Both the position numbers and the translations under genes were made by a program. From Paludibaculum fermentans_A (GTDB lineage: Bacteria > Acidobacteriota > Terriglobia > Bryobacterales > Bryobacteraceae): a stretch of DNA of 64,000 nucleotides. Location of the stretch: contig NZ_JBPJAQ010000001.1 in NCBI RefSeq assembly GCF_051172195.1, positions 3,906,001 through 3,970,000 of the forward strand, read 5' to 3'. Within the stretch, counting starts at the first letter, position 1. Every line of letters starts with the position of its first letter. The notes under the pieces are model-generated. The model did no database searches. It was not told the origin of the DNA and saw only the letters and a list, made by a program, of their open reading frames with translations. Of this stretch, positions 50,766 to 59,723 are shown piece after piece.

Positions 50766-50777
50766 AGGAGCCGCCCC

Positions 50778-53399
50778 ATGAGCTGGACCAACGAACTCTC
50801 CAACCGCTTCCGCTATCTGCTGCGGCGCAACCGTTTCGACGCTGAACTGGAAGATGAGATCCGGTTCCATCTGGAAGCCCGTGCCGATGAGCTCGAAGCC
50901 GAAGGCATGACCCGCAAGAACGCCCTCCTCCAGGCTCGCCGCGAGTTCGGCTCGCAGGCCCGCATCCAGGAGGACTCACGGTCGTTCTGGCACTTCCAGT
51001 GGCTCGAAGACCTCCTGTCGGATCTCCGCTACGGAACCCGCACCCTTGTCCGCAACAAGACCTTCGCCCTGGCCGCCATCTTCTCCTTGGCCCTGGGCAC
51101 CGGGGCCAATACCTCGGTCTTCAGCTTTACGATGGAGTTCCTCTTCAGCGACCCCTCGGTCACCGACGCCGACTCGCTGGTGGTGGGCCGCATCGCAGGC
51201 CGCAGCCACTCGCCGTATCGCGAATACAAGGTCGTTCGGGACGCCAACGTCTTCGCAGGTCTCGCCGGCCTGCGCGAATCCCAGGCCAACTGGCGCAATG
51301 GCGACGACACGCTCCGCATCCATGTCCTCCAGGTAACGGGCAACTACTATCAGGTCACCGGCACGCCGCTGCTGATGGGCCGGCCCATCCAGCCCGGCGA
51401 CCGGGATACCGTGGTCATCAGCTACCCCTTCTGGCAGTCCCGACTCAACGGCCGCGCCGACGTCATCGGCCGCGCCCTCGTCCTCGACGGCCGGCCATTC
51501 ACCATCACCGGCGTCCTGCCGCGCGTCCATCGCAGCCTGATCGGCTTCGGCTTCTCGCCGGATCTCAGCATGCCGGTACTCAACGAGGAAACGGACGTGC
51601 AGTTCATCGGTCGCGTCATGCCCGGCCTCTCCCGGGAACAGACGCTCGAGCGGTTGCGCCGCGCCGCCGAAGAGGTCGACCGCGTCTACCCCCGACGGGA
51701 TGCCGAGCCCCGCGCCGTCACCGTTCGAATGTACGGAGTCCATGGGCTGGATCGCCTGACGGGCGAGAGGGGTGGGCCCATCATCGCCTTCTTCGCCCTG
51801 CTCATGGTGGTCGTGGGGCTCGTCCTGTTGGTCGCCTGCGCCAATGTGGCCAGCCTGGCGCTGGCCCGAGCCGCCAGCCGCCGGCAGGAACTATCGGTCC
51901 GGCTCGCCATCGGAGCCAGCCGCGGCCGAGTGATCCGCCAACTGCTGGCCGAGAGCCTGCTGCTCGCGGGCCTCGGCACCGCCGCCGGAGTCGGCATGAA
52001 CCTGCTGCTGACGAATGCGGTGAGCGGAATGGCGTTGCCATTGCCTTTCCCCATCCGCATCTACTTCACGCCGGATTGGCACCTGCTGGCCTATTCGGTG
52101 CTGGTCGCGGTCGGTTGTGCCCTGGTCTCCGGAGTGATGCCCGCCCTGGCCGCGACCCGTTCCGACCTCCAATCCGGCCTGAAACAGGACGCCCGCCAGG
52201 CCTCCGGCGGGTTCTGGAATCCGCGCAGTCTCCTGGTCGCCGGACAGCTTGCCCTCACCGTGGTCCTGCTGGCCACCGGGTTGCTTTTCCTCCGCAATCT
52301 GAACCAGGCCACCAGCATGAGCCCTGGCTTCGACGTTGGCTCCACTATCTGGGCCAACATGCGCCTCGTGCCGGAACGCTATGCCCGCCCGGAGCTCCAG
52401 GCCAACACGGTCCAACGGGCCCTCGACGAGCTGCGGGCCCTTCCAGGAGTGGAAGCCGCGTCCATCACGCAGGTCGTGCCCCTCAACGACAGCTCCGATA
52501 TGCGAGCGCCCATCATCACCGATACCAGCAGCAGCGAGCCTACTTTGCGGATGAACATGAACCGTGTGACACCCGACTATTTCCGCACCATGGGGATCCG
52601 CTTGCTCGATGGCCGTGACTTCACCATGGCCGACCGCCTGGGTGCCAACAAGGTCGTGGTGATCAACGAAGCGCTGGCCCGCAGCCTCTTCGGGAATGCC
52701 CGTGCCGTGGGCCACACTCTCGGCTGGCGCGAGCCGGGGGGCCACACAGTGAACCGCTTTCAGATTGTGGGTGTCGTCGCTGTCAGCAAGTACCGCAGCC
52801 TGGGCGAGGAAGACACGAATGCGCTCTACATGTCCTATTTCCAGACGGACGATCCGGGCTCGACTGTGGCCTTCCTCGTCCGCTCCTCACGTCGTCCGGA
52901 AGGGCTGCTCCGGCAGATCGACCGCACGCTGGGCAGCATTGACTCCTCTGCCGCGATCGAGGTGAAGCCCATGACCGATGCCCTGGGCCTGGCTTTCCTG
53001 CCCAGCCGCGCCGGGGCTGCGCTGTTAGGCACCATGGGCGCACTGGGCCTGTTGCTGGCCTCACTGGGCCTGTATGGAGTGCTGGTCTATACGGTGAATC
53101 GCCGTGTCCGCGAAATCGGCATCCGCATGGCGTTGGGCGCCAGCCCCAAACAGGTATTGCGGCTGGTCTTCGGCCAAAGCCTGCTCCTGGTCGCAGTCGG
53201 CTGCACGGTGGGCTTGGGCCTGGCCTTATTGGCAACACAACCGCTGACCATGTTCCTGGTGCCTGGGGTTCACCCCACCGATGTGTCGACCTACATCACG
53301 GTGGTCGGCATCCTACTGGCCGTGGCGGTGCTGGCCACCGCGGGTCCGGCGGTGCGAGCGGTGAGAGTGGATCCGACTAAGGCGCTGCGGTACGAATGA
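50778..53399 (+). CDS. ADOP-type ABC permease with prefix domain (ADOP 3)
   Basis: 873 aa. Prefix domain at 1-75 (NRFRYLLRRNRFDAELEDEI, ALLQARREFGSQARIQEDSR), MacB-type TM1 (FALAAIFSLALGTGANTSVF), FtsX halves (IAFFALLMVVVGLVLLVACA; LLGTMGALGLLLASLGLYGV). Same class as ADOP 1. padR-ADOP spacing is 12 bases in both copies. Substrate unknown. Confidence 0.93.
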   Translation: MSWTNELSNRFRYLLRRNRFDAELEDEIRFHLEARADELEAEGMTRKNALLQARREFGSQARIQEDSRSFWHFQWLEDLLSDLRYGTRTLVRNKTFALAAIFSLALGTGANTSVFSFTMEFLFSDPSVTDADSLVVGRIAGRSHSPYREYKVVRDANVFAGLAGLRESQANWRNGDDTLRIHVLQVTGNYYQVTGTPLLMGRPIQPGDRDTVVISYPFWQSRLNGRADVIGRALVLDGRPFTITGVLPRVHRSLIGFGFSPDLSMPVLNEETDVQFIGRVMPGLSREQTLERLRRAAEEVDRVYPRRDAEPRAVTVRMYGVHGLDRLTGERGGPIIAFFALLMVVVGLVLLVACANVASLALARAASRRQELSVRLAIGASRGRVIRQLLAESLLLAGLGTAAGVGMNLLLTNAVSGMALPLPFPIRIYFTPDWHLLAYSVLVAVGCALVSGVMPALAATRSDLQSGLKQDARQASGGFWNPRSLLVAGQLALTVVLLATGLLFLRNLNQATSMSPGFDVGSTIWANMRLVPERYARPELQANTVQRALDELRALPGVEAASITQVVPLNDSSDMRAPIITDTSSSEPTLRMNMNRVTPDYFRTMGIRLLDGRDFTMADRLGANKVVVINEALARSLFGNARAVGHTLGWREPGGHTVNRFQIVGVVAVSKYRSLGEEDTNALYMSYFQTDDPGSTVAFLVRSSRRPEGLLRQIDRTLGSIDSSAAIEVKPMTDALGLAFLPSRAGAALLGTMGALGLLLASLGLYGVLVYTVNRRVREIGIRMALGASPKQVLRLVFGQSLLLVAVGCTVGLGLALLATQPLTMFLVPGVHPTDVSTYITVVGILLAVAVLATAGPAVRAVRVDPTKALRYE

Positions 53400-53442
53400 C
53401 CGACGGGTAGCTCGGCGGCCGAACTGAGAAAGACGCTCCCAT

Positions 53443-53490
53443 GGGGACGTTCATTCCTCCGTCCCTCCGTGGACGGAGGTGAACGTCCCC
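53443..53490. repeat. Long imperfect hairpin with GGGGACGTTCA arms, REP-like
   Basis: GGGGACGTTCA and TGAACGTCCCC are the outer arms, CCTCCGTCC and GGACGGAGG the inner arms, with a TT bulge and a CTCCGT loop: 20 base pairs in all. The 3' end of the glycosylase gene (stop at 53451-53453) is inside it. It is like the palindromic units linked to REP-associated transposases, but no transposase is near; it may also end transcription on either strand. Confidence 0.55.
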
Positions 53491-54686
53491 CTCCGCACCG
53501 CTGCCGCCAGCGGCTTCGCGAAGTCGCCGCGCCGGGCTACTCGCACTTTGTTCAGCCCCATCCACTGCGCCAGTGTGCTCAGTTCACTGGCCAGAGCTTC
53601 GGCGACCAAGACCGGCTCGACGCCCGGCTCAAGATACGAGCCCAGGACCGCGAGCTTTCCCGTTGCCCGCTCCGCCTTCAGGTCGACCCGGGCCACCAGC
53701 CGGTCGCCCAGCAGGAACGGCAGGACATAGCTGCCCCAGCGACGCTTCTCCTGCGGCACAAAGATCTCGAAACGGTATTCGAAGCCGAACAGCCGCTCTG
53801 TCCGCTGCCTCGTCCAGATCACCGGATCGAAAGGGCAGAGCAGGGCACTGGCCCGGACCTCTGTGGGCAACGGAGAGCCGGGATAAAAATACGCCGCATC
53901 GCGCCAGCCTTCCACTCGGACCTTCTCCAACAGGCCGGCCTCGACCAGTTCCAGCAGCCTCGGCTTCGCCTCCTGCATGGGCATCCGAAAGTAGTCCGCC
54001 AGGTCGCCCGCGGCCGCGACGCCATGCGCTTTCGCCGCCATCAGCAGCAGCCGGCGCTGCGCTTCCTCCACTTCCACACGGTGTTCGAGATGCTCGCCCG
54101 GGATCACGCGCTCGGCCAGATCGTAGACTCGGGTGAAGTTCGGCAGCCGGTTGGCGATCGAGACCTGCCCCCGCCCGAAGTGGGCCTCCAGCACGGCCCT
54201 GGGCACTGTGCCGAACCACGATTCAGCCAACTTGCGCGACCGGTTTTGCGGATCCGGCAGATCCGCCGGAGTCAGGGCACCGCGCGTCCGCAGGTGCTCC
54301 AACGCCTCCAGCGCGTACTCCGGATACTGGTCCAGGAAATCCTGGAAGCCGAACGGCCGCGCCCGGTGCTGCGCCCGCCGGTAAGCCAGCAGCGGCCACG
54401 ACTCCATGGGAATGACGGACGCCTCGTGCGCCCAATGCTCGGTGAACTCCCGCCGCTGATAGACCAGTTCCTCGAAACACGCTCGCCGGTACGAGCCCAG
54501 CCGCGAGTAGAACACGAGGTAGTGCGCGGGCAGCAGGACGTTCACATAGTCGAGCTGCACCAGGCCCAGCCGCCGGATGATCTCGCGCACATGGCCGATA
54601 TCCGGTTCCGCCGGCCGTGCGTCCGCGAACCCTTGCGCCGCCAACGCCAGGCGCCGCGCCTCGGCCAGCGAAAGGTCGGGAGCCAT
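53451..54686 (-). CDS. YcaQ-like (AlkX) crosslink-repair DNA glycosylase
   Basis: 411 aa; winged-helix family (HTH_42). The sequence LSLAEARRLALAAQGFA...DIGHVREIIRRLGLVQLDYV carries the Q44-L45-D46 (QxD) motif that marks the YcaQ branch. AYRRAQHRARPFGFQDFLDQ, SWFGTVPRAVLEAHFGRGQV, YFYPGSPLPTEVRASALLCP and FDPVIWTRQRTERLFGFEYR follow. The enzymes excise alkylated or crosslinked guanines. It ends in a long hairpin and is divergent in strand from ADOP 3. Confidence 0.9.
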   Translation of the reverse strand: MAPDLSLAEARRLALAAQGFADARPAEPDIGHVREIIRRLGLVQLDYVNVLLPAHYLVFYSRLGSYRRACFEELVYQRREFTEHWAHEASVIPMESWPLLAYRRAQHRARPFGFQDFLDQYPEYALEALEHLRTRGALTPADLPDPQNRSRKLAESWFGTVPRAVLEAHFGRGQVSIANRLPNFTRVYDLAERVIPGEHLEHRVEVEEAQRRLLLMAAKAHGVAAAGDLADYFRMPMQEAKPRLLELVEAGLLEKVRVEGWRDAAYFYPGSPLPTEVRASALLCPFDPVIWTRQRTERLFGFEYRFEIFVPQEKRRWGSYVLPFLLGDRLVARVDLKAERATGKLAVLGSYLEPGVEPVLVAEALASELSTLAQWMGLNKVRVARRGDFAKPLAAAVRRGTFTSVHGGTEE

Positions 54687-54694
54687 ACGGAACG

Positions 54695-55792
54695 CTACGC
54701 CGGACGCGCCTTCAAACCAAGACCAGGGCCCGTAGGCAACACAAGCTTGCCCTTCTCGACCTTCACGCCGTCATAAGGGTCGTTCGAGATCAGCAGGAAG
54801 CCATCGAGGTCCGCATAGTCCACCAGGGGAGAGAGTTGGGCAGCCGCTGTGACGGCGACCGAAGAGCTCACCATGCAGCCCAGCATCACTTTCAGGTTCA
54901 GCGACCGCGCCAGTTGGATCATGCGCCAACCCTCCAGCAGGCCGCCGCACTTGTCGATCTTGATGTTCACGCCGTCGAAGTGCGGTGCCAGCCGGGGGAT
55001 GTCCGCGGGGTGCAGGCACGCTTCGTCGGCGATGATGGGCATGTGGACCCGCTTGCGGATCCAGTTCATGTCTTCCAGGTTGGCCGCCGGCAGGGGCTGC
55101 TCGATGAACTCGACGCCCTGCTTCTCCAGCCAGTTGATCTTCTCCACCGCCTCTTCCTTGCTCTTGAAGCCCTCGTTGGCGTCGACGCGCAGGGGTTTCT
55201 TCGTTACGGCCCGGACAGAGGCGATCATCTCCTCGTCGTTGGCCAGCCCGACCTTCACTTTCAACACGGGAAAGGCGTCAGCCTCCAGGACCTTCTGCCG
55301 GACGACGTCGGCCTTGTCGATGCCGATGGAGAACGTGGTCACCGGAGCATCGTTGCGGTCGAGGCCGAAGTACCGCCAAACCGGAATGTTCAGCTTCTTG
55401 CCCACCCAGTCCAGCAGCGCGATGTCGAGCGCCGCCTTGCCGGCCCAGTTGCCCTCGATCTTCTGGAACGCGCCCTGCATGAACTTGGCGAACGCCCACG
55501 GATCGGCACTCTCCAGCCACGGCCGGATCGCCTCCAAGGCGGCTGTGCAGGTCTCGGCGCTCTCCTTGTAGCGGATGATGGGCGCGCCTTCGCCGATGCC
55601 CGTCACGCCGCCATTGGTGAACTCGACGTAGAACGTATCGCGATACTCGCTCGACGACATCACCGTGGTCCAGGTGTGCTTCAGCTTCAGCCGGCGCGTC
55701 TTGAGGACAAGGCCGCTCTTCTTGGTGGCCATCTTCGTGGGGACCGGAGCAGCCAGGGCGGCGCTGGTGCCGAGGAATGTTCTGCGCTTCAT
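54695..55792 (-). CDS. Dipeptide epimerase (L-Ala-D/L-Glu epimerase type), with exported-like N-terminus
   Basis: 365 aa from the ATG at 55792. Enolase-superfamily features: FYVEFTNGGVTGIGEGAPII, LKVKVGLANDEEMIASVRAV (KxK), PLRVDANEGFK, FIEQPL, PIIADEACLH and GVNIKIDKCGGLLEGWRM. The N-terminus MKRRTFLGTSAALAAPVPTK looks like a twin-arginine signal, which is unexpected for an enzyme that is cytoplasmic in E. coli and Bacillus. It overlaps the NlpC/P60 gene by four bases (ATGA), giving a YkfB/YkfC-like pair. Confidence 0.93.
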   Translation of the reverse strand: MKRRTFLGTSAALAAPVPTKMATKKSGLVLKTRRLKLKHTWTTVMSSSEYRDTFYVEFTNGGVTGIGEGAPIIRYKESAETCTAALEAIRPWLESADPWAFAKFMQGAFQKIEGNWAGKAALDIALLDWVGKKLNIPVWRYFGLDRNDAPVTTFSIGIDKADVVRQKVLEADAFPVLKVKVGLANDEEMIASVRAVTKKPLRVDANEGFKSKEEAVEKINWLEKQGVEFIEQPLPAANLEDMNWIRKRVHMPIIADEACLHPADIPRLAPHFDGVNIKIDKCGGLLEGWRMIQLARSLNLKVMLGCMVSSSVAVTAAAQLSPLVDYADLDGFLLISNDPYDGVKVEKGKLVLPTGPGLGLKARPA

Positions 55793-56649
55793 TGTTTCCA
55801 CCTTCTGCAGGCAACCAGCAGCTTCGTCCAGGGCTGGTCGTCCAACTTGCTGATCTGAATCACCGGATGCGTGTTGGTGGTGGAGTGGATGAACTCGCCA
55901 TGGCCCACATAGAAGCCGGTATGGTTGATCTTCTGCACCGACGGTCCGAAATAAACGAGATCGCCGGGCCGCAGGTCCTTGCGCTCGATCGTGGCGACCT
56001 TCTCCCACAGCGCCTGCGGTTTCGCATCGCGAGGCAGATCCACGCCGCCGCGCCGCACCAGCATCTGGACGAAGCCCGAACAATCGTAGCCCGCCGAGGA
56101 GCGGCCGCCCCACGTGTAGGGCCGGCCCAGGAATCGATGCGCGAGCTCGATGATCTCCGGGATCTCCAGGGTCTTGGGGGCTTCCACAACGTCGCCGTTC
56201 TGGATGGAGCCCGTACGGCCATCCGGCAGGCGGACCTGGATCCAGCGATCGCCGCGAGCGGTTTGATCGGCCACTACTTCCAACCTGGTTTCAAAGGGCA
56301 GGCTGATCAGCGGCCGGTGCTTCGTCACCGAAGGTTCGCGGTAGACATGGGCCAGCAGCGCCTGGACAGTGACTGAGCGGCCGGCCGGGTATGTTTCGCC
56401 GTCCTTCAAAAGACGGACACTGCCGCGCTCGATCCATCCGGCATAGTCGTCGCCGGGGGTGGTGATGCTGATCCAGCCCTCCTGTTCGGCGGTCACCTGG
56501 ACCGTCATGCCATACAGCGCCTGCGACACGACATCGGCGTCCGCTGAGGGTTTGGAGTACATATCAAGGACCGGTTGGAGAACCACAGCCCGTGTTTCCG
56601 CCATGAGACAACCTGCAGTCAGCAAGAGGGATAGAAGCGTTCGAACCAC
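55789..56649 (-). CDS. NlpC/P60 cysteine peptidase with SH3-like domains (YkfC-like)
   Basis: 286 aa. Signal peptide MVRTLLSLLLTAGCLMAET. Two SH3-like modules (~20-150; MYSKPSADADVVSQALYGMT, SVTVQALLAHVYREPSVTKH), then the NlpC/P60 domain: GRPYTWGGRSSAGYDCSGFV with C190, H243 (INHTGFYVGH) and H255 (EFIHST). The domain order matches gamma-D-glutamyl-L-diamino acid endopeptidases (YkfC), which release L-Ala-D-Glu from peptidoglycan peptides; the epimerase then converts the dipeptide. Confidence 0.94.
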   Translation of the reverse strand: MVRTLLSLLLTAGCLMAETRAVVLQPVLDMYSKPSADADVVSQALYGMTVQVTAEQEGWISITTPGDDYAGWIERGSVRLLKDGETYPAGRSVTVQALLAHVYREPSVTKHRPLISLPFETRLEVVADQTARGDRWIQVRLPDGRTGSIQNGDVVEAPKTLEIPEIIELAHRFLGRPYTWGGRSSAGYDCSGFVQMLVRRGGVDLPRDAKPQALWEKVATIERKDLRPGDLVYFGPSVQKINHTGFYVGHGEFIHSTTNTHPVIQISKLDDQPWTKLLVACRRWKQ

Positions 56650-56720
56650 CTGAACAGTATACTCCTTGGATGGCGTACACCAATAATGGGTGGTGCTTTC
56701 AAGTGCTACAAATACAATAC

Positions 56721-56733
56721 CTTATTGGATAAG
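56721..56733. promoter_or_regulatory. Short palindrome upstream of DAHP synthase
   Basis: CTTAT-TGG-ATAAG, 41 bases before the ATG at 56774 and near a possible -10 (TACAAT, 56713-56718). The 124-base divergent gap also serves the NlpC/P60 gene. Confidence 0.35.
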
Positions 56734-56773
56734 TGGAATTGCGTGTCATGCCTCCGAGGTGTATGATGGAGCC

Positions 56774-57811
56774 ATGATTATTTCCATGCGCAAGAATGCC
56801 GCCCGGGCGGAGATCGATTCGGTCATCCAGCGCATTGAGGACTTCGGGTACAAGATCCACACGATCGAGGGTGAAGAGCGTGTCGTGATCGGTGCCATCG
56901 GAGTGGGCGACACCAGTGCCTGTCTTGAGGCGCTGGAGGCGATGAATTGCGTCGAGAAGGCAGTGCGCATCTCGGCGCCTTACAAGTTTGTTTCGCGGGA
57001 GTTCAAGCCGGGCCGGACCACCATCACGATTGGCGGCAATGTCCATGTGGGCAACTCCGAGTTTGTAGTAATGGCGGGCCCGTGTTCCGTGGAGAGCGAG
57101 AAGCAGATTCTGGAATCCGCGGAACTGGCGGCCAAAGGTGGAGCGAAGATCCTGCGTGGCGGCGCCTTCAAGCCGCGCACGTCGCCGTATGACTTCCAGG
57201 GCATGGAAGAGGCGGGTTTGAAGCTGCTGGCGAAGGCGCGCGAGCACACCGGCCTGGCGATCGTCACCGAGGTCATGTCGGACAACGATGTTTCGCTGGT
57301 GGCCTCCTATGCCGACGTAATGCAGGTGGGCGCCCGCAACATGCAGAACTTCGCGCTGCTCAAGGCTTTGGGCAAGTGCGGCAAGCCGGTGCTGTTGAAG
57401 CGTGGTTTGAGCTCGACCATTAAAGAACTACTGATGTCGGCGGAGTACATTGTGGCGCACGGCAACAACGACGTCATGCTGTGCGAACGCGGGATCCGTA
57501 CGTTCGAGACCGCGACGCGCAACACCTGCGACATCGTCGCCTGTGCTGTTTTGAGGGAACTGACGCATCTGCCCGTGATCCTGGATCCGAGCCATGCCAC
57601 CGGCAAGCGCAGCCTGGTGCCGGCTCTGTGCCGCGCGGGCGTGGCGATTGGCGCGGATGGCCTGATTGTGGAGATCCATCCGAATCCACAAAAGGCGATC
57701 AGCGACGGTGCGCAGTCGCTGGAACCGGCCCAGTGGCTGGACATGATGAAGAGCCTGCAACCGTATATCGAGCTGTGGAAGGCTGAGCGGATGTCTCCGG
57801 TGGCAGTCTAG
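56774..57811 (+). CDS. aroF: 3-deoxy-7-phosphoheptulonate (DAHP) synthase, class with N-terminal ferredoxin-like domain
   Basis: 345 aa from the ATG at 56774 (MIISMRKNAARAEIDSVIQR), preceded by GGAG; upstream in-frame codons were rejected. Residues ~1-80 are the ferredoxin-like regulatory domain of the AroF(I-beta) type. The barrel carries VMAGPCSVESEKQILESAEL, RGGAFKPRTSPYDFQGMEEA, TEVMSDNDVSLVASYADVMQ, QVGARNMQNFALLKALG, VLLKRGLSSTIKELLMSAEY, LCERGIRTFETATRNTCDIV and DPSHATGKRSLV. It condenses PEP and erythrose-4-phosphate, the entry step to aromatic amino acids. No chorismate mutase is fused. Confidence 0.97.
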   Translation: MIISMRKNAARAEIDSVIQRIEDFGYKIHTIEGEERVVIGAIGVGDTSACLEALEAMNCVEKAVRISAPYKFVSREFKPGRTTITIGGNVHVGNSEFVVMAGPCSVESEKQILESAELAAKGGAKILRGGAFKPRTSPYDFQGMEEAGLKLLAKAREHTGLAIVTEVMSDNDVSLVASYADVMQVGARNMQNFALLKALGKCGKPVLLKRGLSSTIKELLMSAEYIVAHGNNDVMLCERGIRTFETATRNTCDIVACAVLRELTHLPVILDPSHATGKRSLVPALCRAGVAIGADGLIVEIHPNPQKAISDGAQSLEPAQWLDMMKSLQPYIELWKAERMSPVAV

Positions 57812-57837
57812 CCGCGTGCCAGTGTAATCTGCAAGAA

Positions 57838-58746
57838 GTGCTGAAACTCACACCTGGGCGCTGGGCCTCGCTCGGCGCCTTTCTTGCGGTTGCCTGTCTG
57901 GCTGTCTGGTGGGTCCTCTGGCGGCCCGCAACTGCGACCGATCTGATTGGCCTTTTTCCGGATGGCGAAGCGCCTACCTTGTATCTCGATGTGGCGGGGC
58001 TCCGCTCATCGGGCGTGCTGGACTTGCTGGCGGGCAAGGCCGGGGCGGAAGAGCCTGAGTACCGCAAGTTCGTCGAAGCCAGCGGTTTCGACTACCGGCG
58101 CGACCTGGATGCGGTGGCGATGCGGGTACGCAGCACGGATACCTTGCTGATTCTGAAGGGCCGCTTTGATGCGGCACGCCTGGCGGCGTACGCCAAGTCG
58201 AACGGTGGACGCTGCACGCCGGATGTCTGTACCGTGCAGGGATCCTCCCCGGAGCGCCAGATCTCCTGGATCCCCATGAAACGGCAGATGTTGGGGCTGG
58301 CGGTGGCGCCCGATCCGCTGGCTGTGGCCCTGCTCAATTCCTCGCCGCGCAGGATTTCGCGGCCGTTGCCTGAGTCGCCGGTTTGGCTGGAAGTGCCCGG
58401 ATCTCAACTGCATGGCGGTCCCGGCCTGCCGCCCGGGCTGAGTGCCCTGCTGTCGAGCCTGGATGGAGCCGACAGGGCGCTGCTGACTGCCGGCCTGGAT
58501 GGAATCGGATTCGCGCTGGAGTTGAACGCGACCTGTCCGGAACCGGCCAAAGCGAAGGAAATTGCCGGGCGGCTGACGCAGATGACCGAGATGTTCCGGA
58601 AACTGCTGGCACGGGAGAACCAGAAACCCGATCCGGCCGACCTCAGCGGGCTGCTGGCTGGTGGAGAATTCGCGGCGGAGGGCCTGACGGTCAAAGGCAA
58701 GTGGCCGCTATCGAAGGTTCTGCTGACTTCGATGCTGGGCAAATAA
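57838..58746 (+). CDS. Membrane-anchored protein of unknown function
   Basis: 302 aa, GTG start at 57838, 26 bases after aroF. One membrane segment (~10-28, ASLGAFLAVACLAVWWVLW). The rest is soluble: ATATDLIGLFPDGEAPTLYL, YRRDLDAVAMRVRSTDTLLI, LKGRFDAARLAAYAKSNGGR and VKGKWPLSKVLLTSMLG. Its layout (anchor, then an alternating alpha/beta core with an inhibitor-like LDAV...LILKGRFD block) resembles the protein encoded at 59724. Function not recognised. Confidence 0.75.
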   Translation: MLKLTPGRWASLGAFLAVACLAVWWVLWRPATATDLIGLFPDGEAPTLYLDVAGLRSSGVLDLLAGKAGAEEPEYRKFVEASGFDYRRDLDAVAMRVRSTDTLLILKGRFDAARLAAYAKSNGGRCTPDVCTVQGSSPERQISWIPMKRQMLGLAVAPDPLAVALLNSSPRRISRPLPESPVWLEVPGSQLHGGPGLPPGLSALLSSLDGADRALLTAGLDGIGFALELNATCPEPAKAKEIAGRLTQMTEMFRKLLARENQKPDPADLSGLLAGGEFAAEGLTVKGKWPLSKVLLTSMLGK

Positions 58747-58750
58747 CGGG

Positions 58751-59284
58751 CTACTGTTCCAGCAGCTTCTGCACAGTGCCCTCGAGTTTCGACGCTTCCC
58801 GGAAGCCCTTGAACTTCATTCGCACAAAGCCTTCCCGATCAATCAGATAGGTATAGGGGCGATCGGTGGGCAGGACTTCGGTCTGGCCGCGCTCCATATG
58901 TCCGGGCATGACGCTCATGCGCTGCAGCGAGGCGAACGTGCGGATGCCCACGGCGTCGGCCGGGGTGACGGCGACGCTCATCATGCCTTCGCGGCCGAAG
59001 CGGGTGGCGAGATCGTTGAGTACGCCGATCTGGGACAGGCACTCAGTGCAATCCGGCGACCAGATCGTGACGGCCAGGACGCGCCCACGGAATTGCGAGA
59101 GCGAACGGGTGACCGGCTCACCCGGCACCTGAAAGCTGATATCGATGGGTTCCTTCGCGTTCAGGAACATCAGGCTCTGGGGGTTCATGAGGGCCCAGAT
59201 GAGCCCAAGCACCACGATGGAAGGGATGATAATCGCGGCCGCCCAGAATCTGGGGGAAATAGGTTGCGGTTCGAGCTGGTTCAC
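58751..59284 (-). CDS. Membrane-anchored thioredoxin-fold (TlpA/redoxin-like) protein
   Basis: 177 aa. N-terminal membrane anchor (~13-33, FWAAAIIIPSIVVLGLIWAL). Thioredoxin-like body with LAVTIWSPDCTECLSQIGVL, giving the active-site pair C79-T-E-C82, and DREGFVRMKFKG near the end (the cis-proline region is RPYTYLIDREG). It is likely a periplasmic thiol-disulfide or peroxide-related protein. It follows the small gene at 59296 with 11 bases between. Confidence 0.88.
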   Translation of the reverse strand: MNQLEPQPISPRFWAAAIIIPSIVVLGLIWALMNPQSLMFLNAKEPIDISFQVPGEPVTRSLSQFRGRVLAVTIWSPDCTECLSQIGVLNDLATRFGREGMMSVAVTPADAVGIRTFASLQRMSVMPGHMERGQTEVLPTDRPYTYLIDREGFVRMKFKGFREASKLEGTVQKLLEQ

Positions 59285-59295
59285 CAGGGCGTCCT

Positions 59296-59604
59296 TTACT
59301 GCAGCCGCGCCTTGAGCCGTTCCTGATCCACGAGTTCGTCGAACACAGCCAGAACCTGCCGCCGGAAGTGATAGACCCGCTTAATGTTTTCGCGGAACTC
59401 GCCGTCGTAGTGCGGGTGGGATAGCCACTTCTCAAAGGTGGATTTCGGGATTTCGATATCGCGGCGCAATTGTTCGGGCGAGTGACCGCGCAGAAAGAGG
59501 CCATAGAACATCGCGGCTTCGCGCTGGACGGCGAGCGGATCGAGGTCCTCGTACCACTGGAGCACCGGAGGTTGGAGCGGCGCACTTTCCACGGCTGGTT
59601 TCAT
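59296..59604 (-). CDS. Small helical protein with HTH-like segment, function unknown
   Basis: 102 aa, ATG at 59604 with GGAGAGGG upstream. The segment SPEQLRRDIEIPKSTFEKWL (43-62) reads like a helix-turn-helix; the remainder is helical (YHFRRQVLAVFDELVDQERL). No membrane segment. It is upstream of and close to the CxxC protein gene, so the two may form an operon. Not recognised as a known regulator family. Confidence 0.65.
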   Translation of the reverse strand: MKPAVESAPLQPPVLQWYEDLDPLAVQREAAMFYGLFLRGHSPEQLRRDIEIPKSTFEKWLSHPHYDGEFRENIKRVYHFRRQVLAVFDELVDQERLKARLQ

Positions 59605-59723
59605 CCCTCTCCAAGAAAACCCGAGTATAAACGGGGTGCGCCTCTGTGAGCAAGAGCGCCGTAAAGCTGAGGCAGACTCTAATTGGATGCAAAGTTTCCG
59701 CCGATAGTTTCCTGGGATCCTAT

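Noticed and set aside
53469..54776. 435-codon plus-strand frame opposite the YcaQ-like gene
   Set aside because: Arginine/glutamine-rich antisense product; the minus strand has the QxD glycosylase signature.
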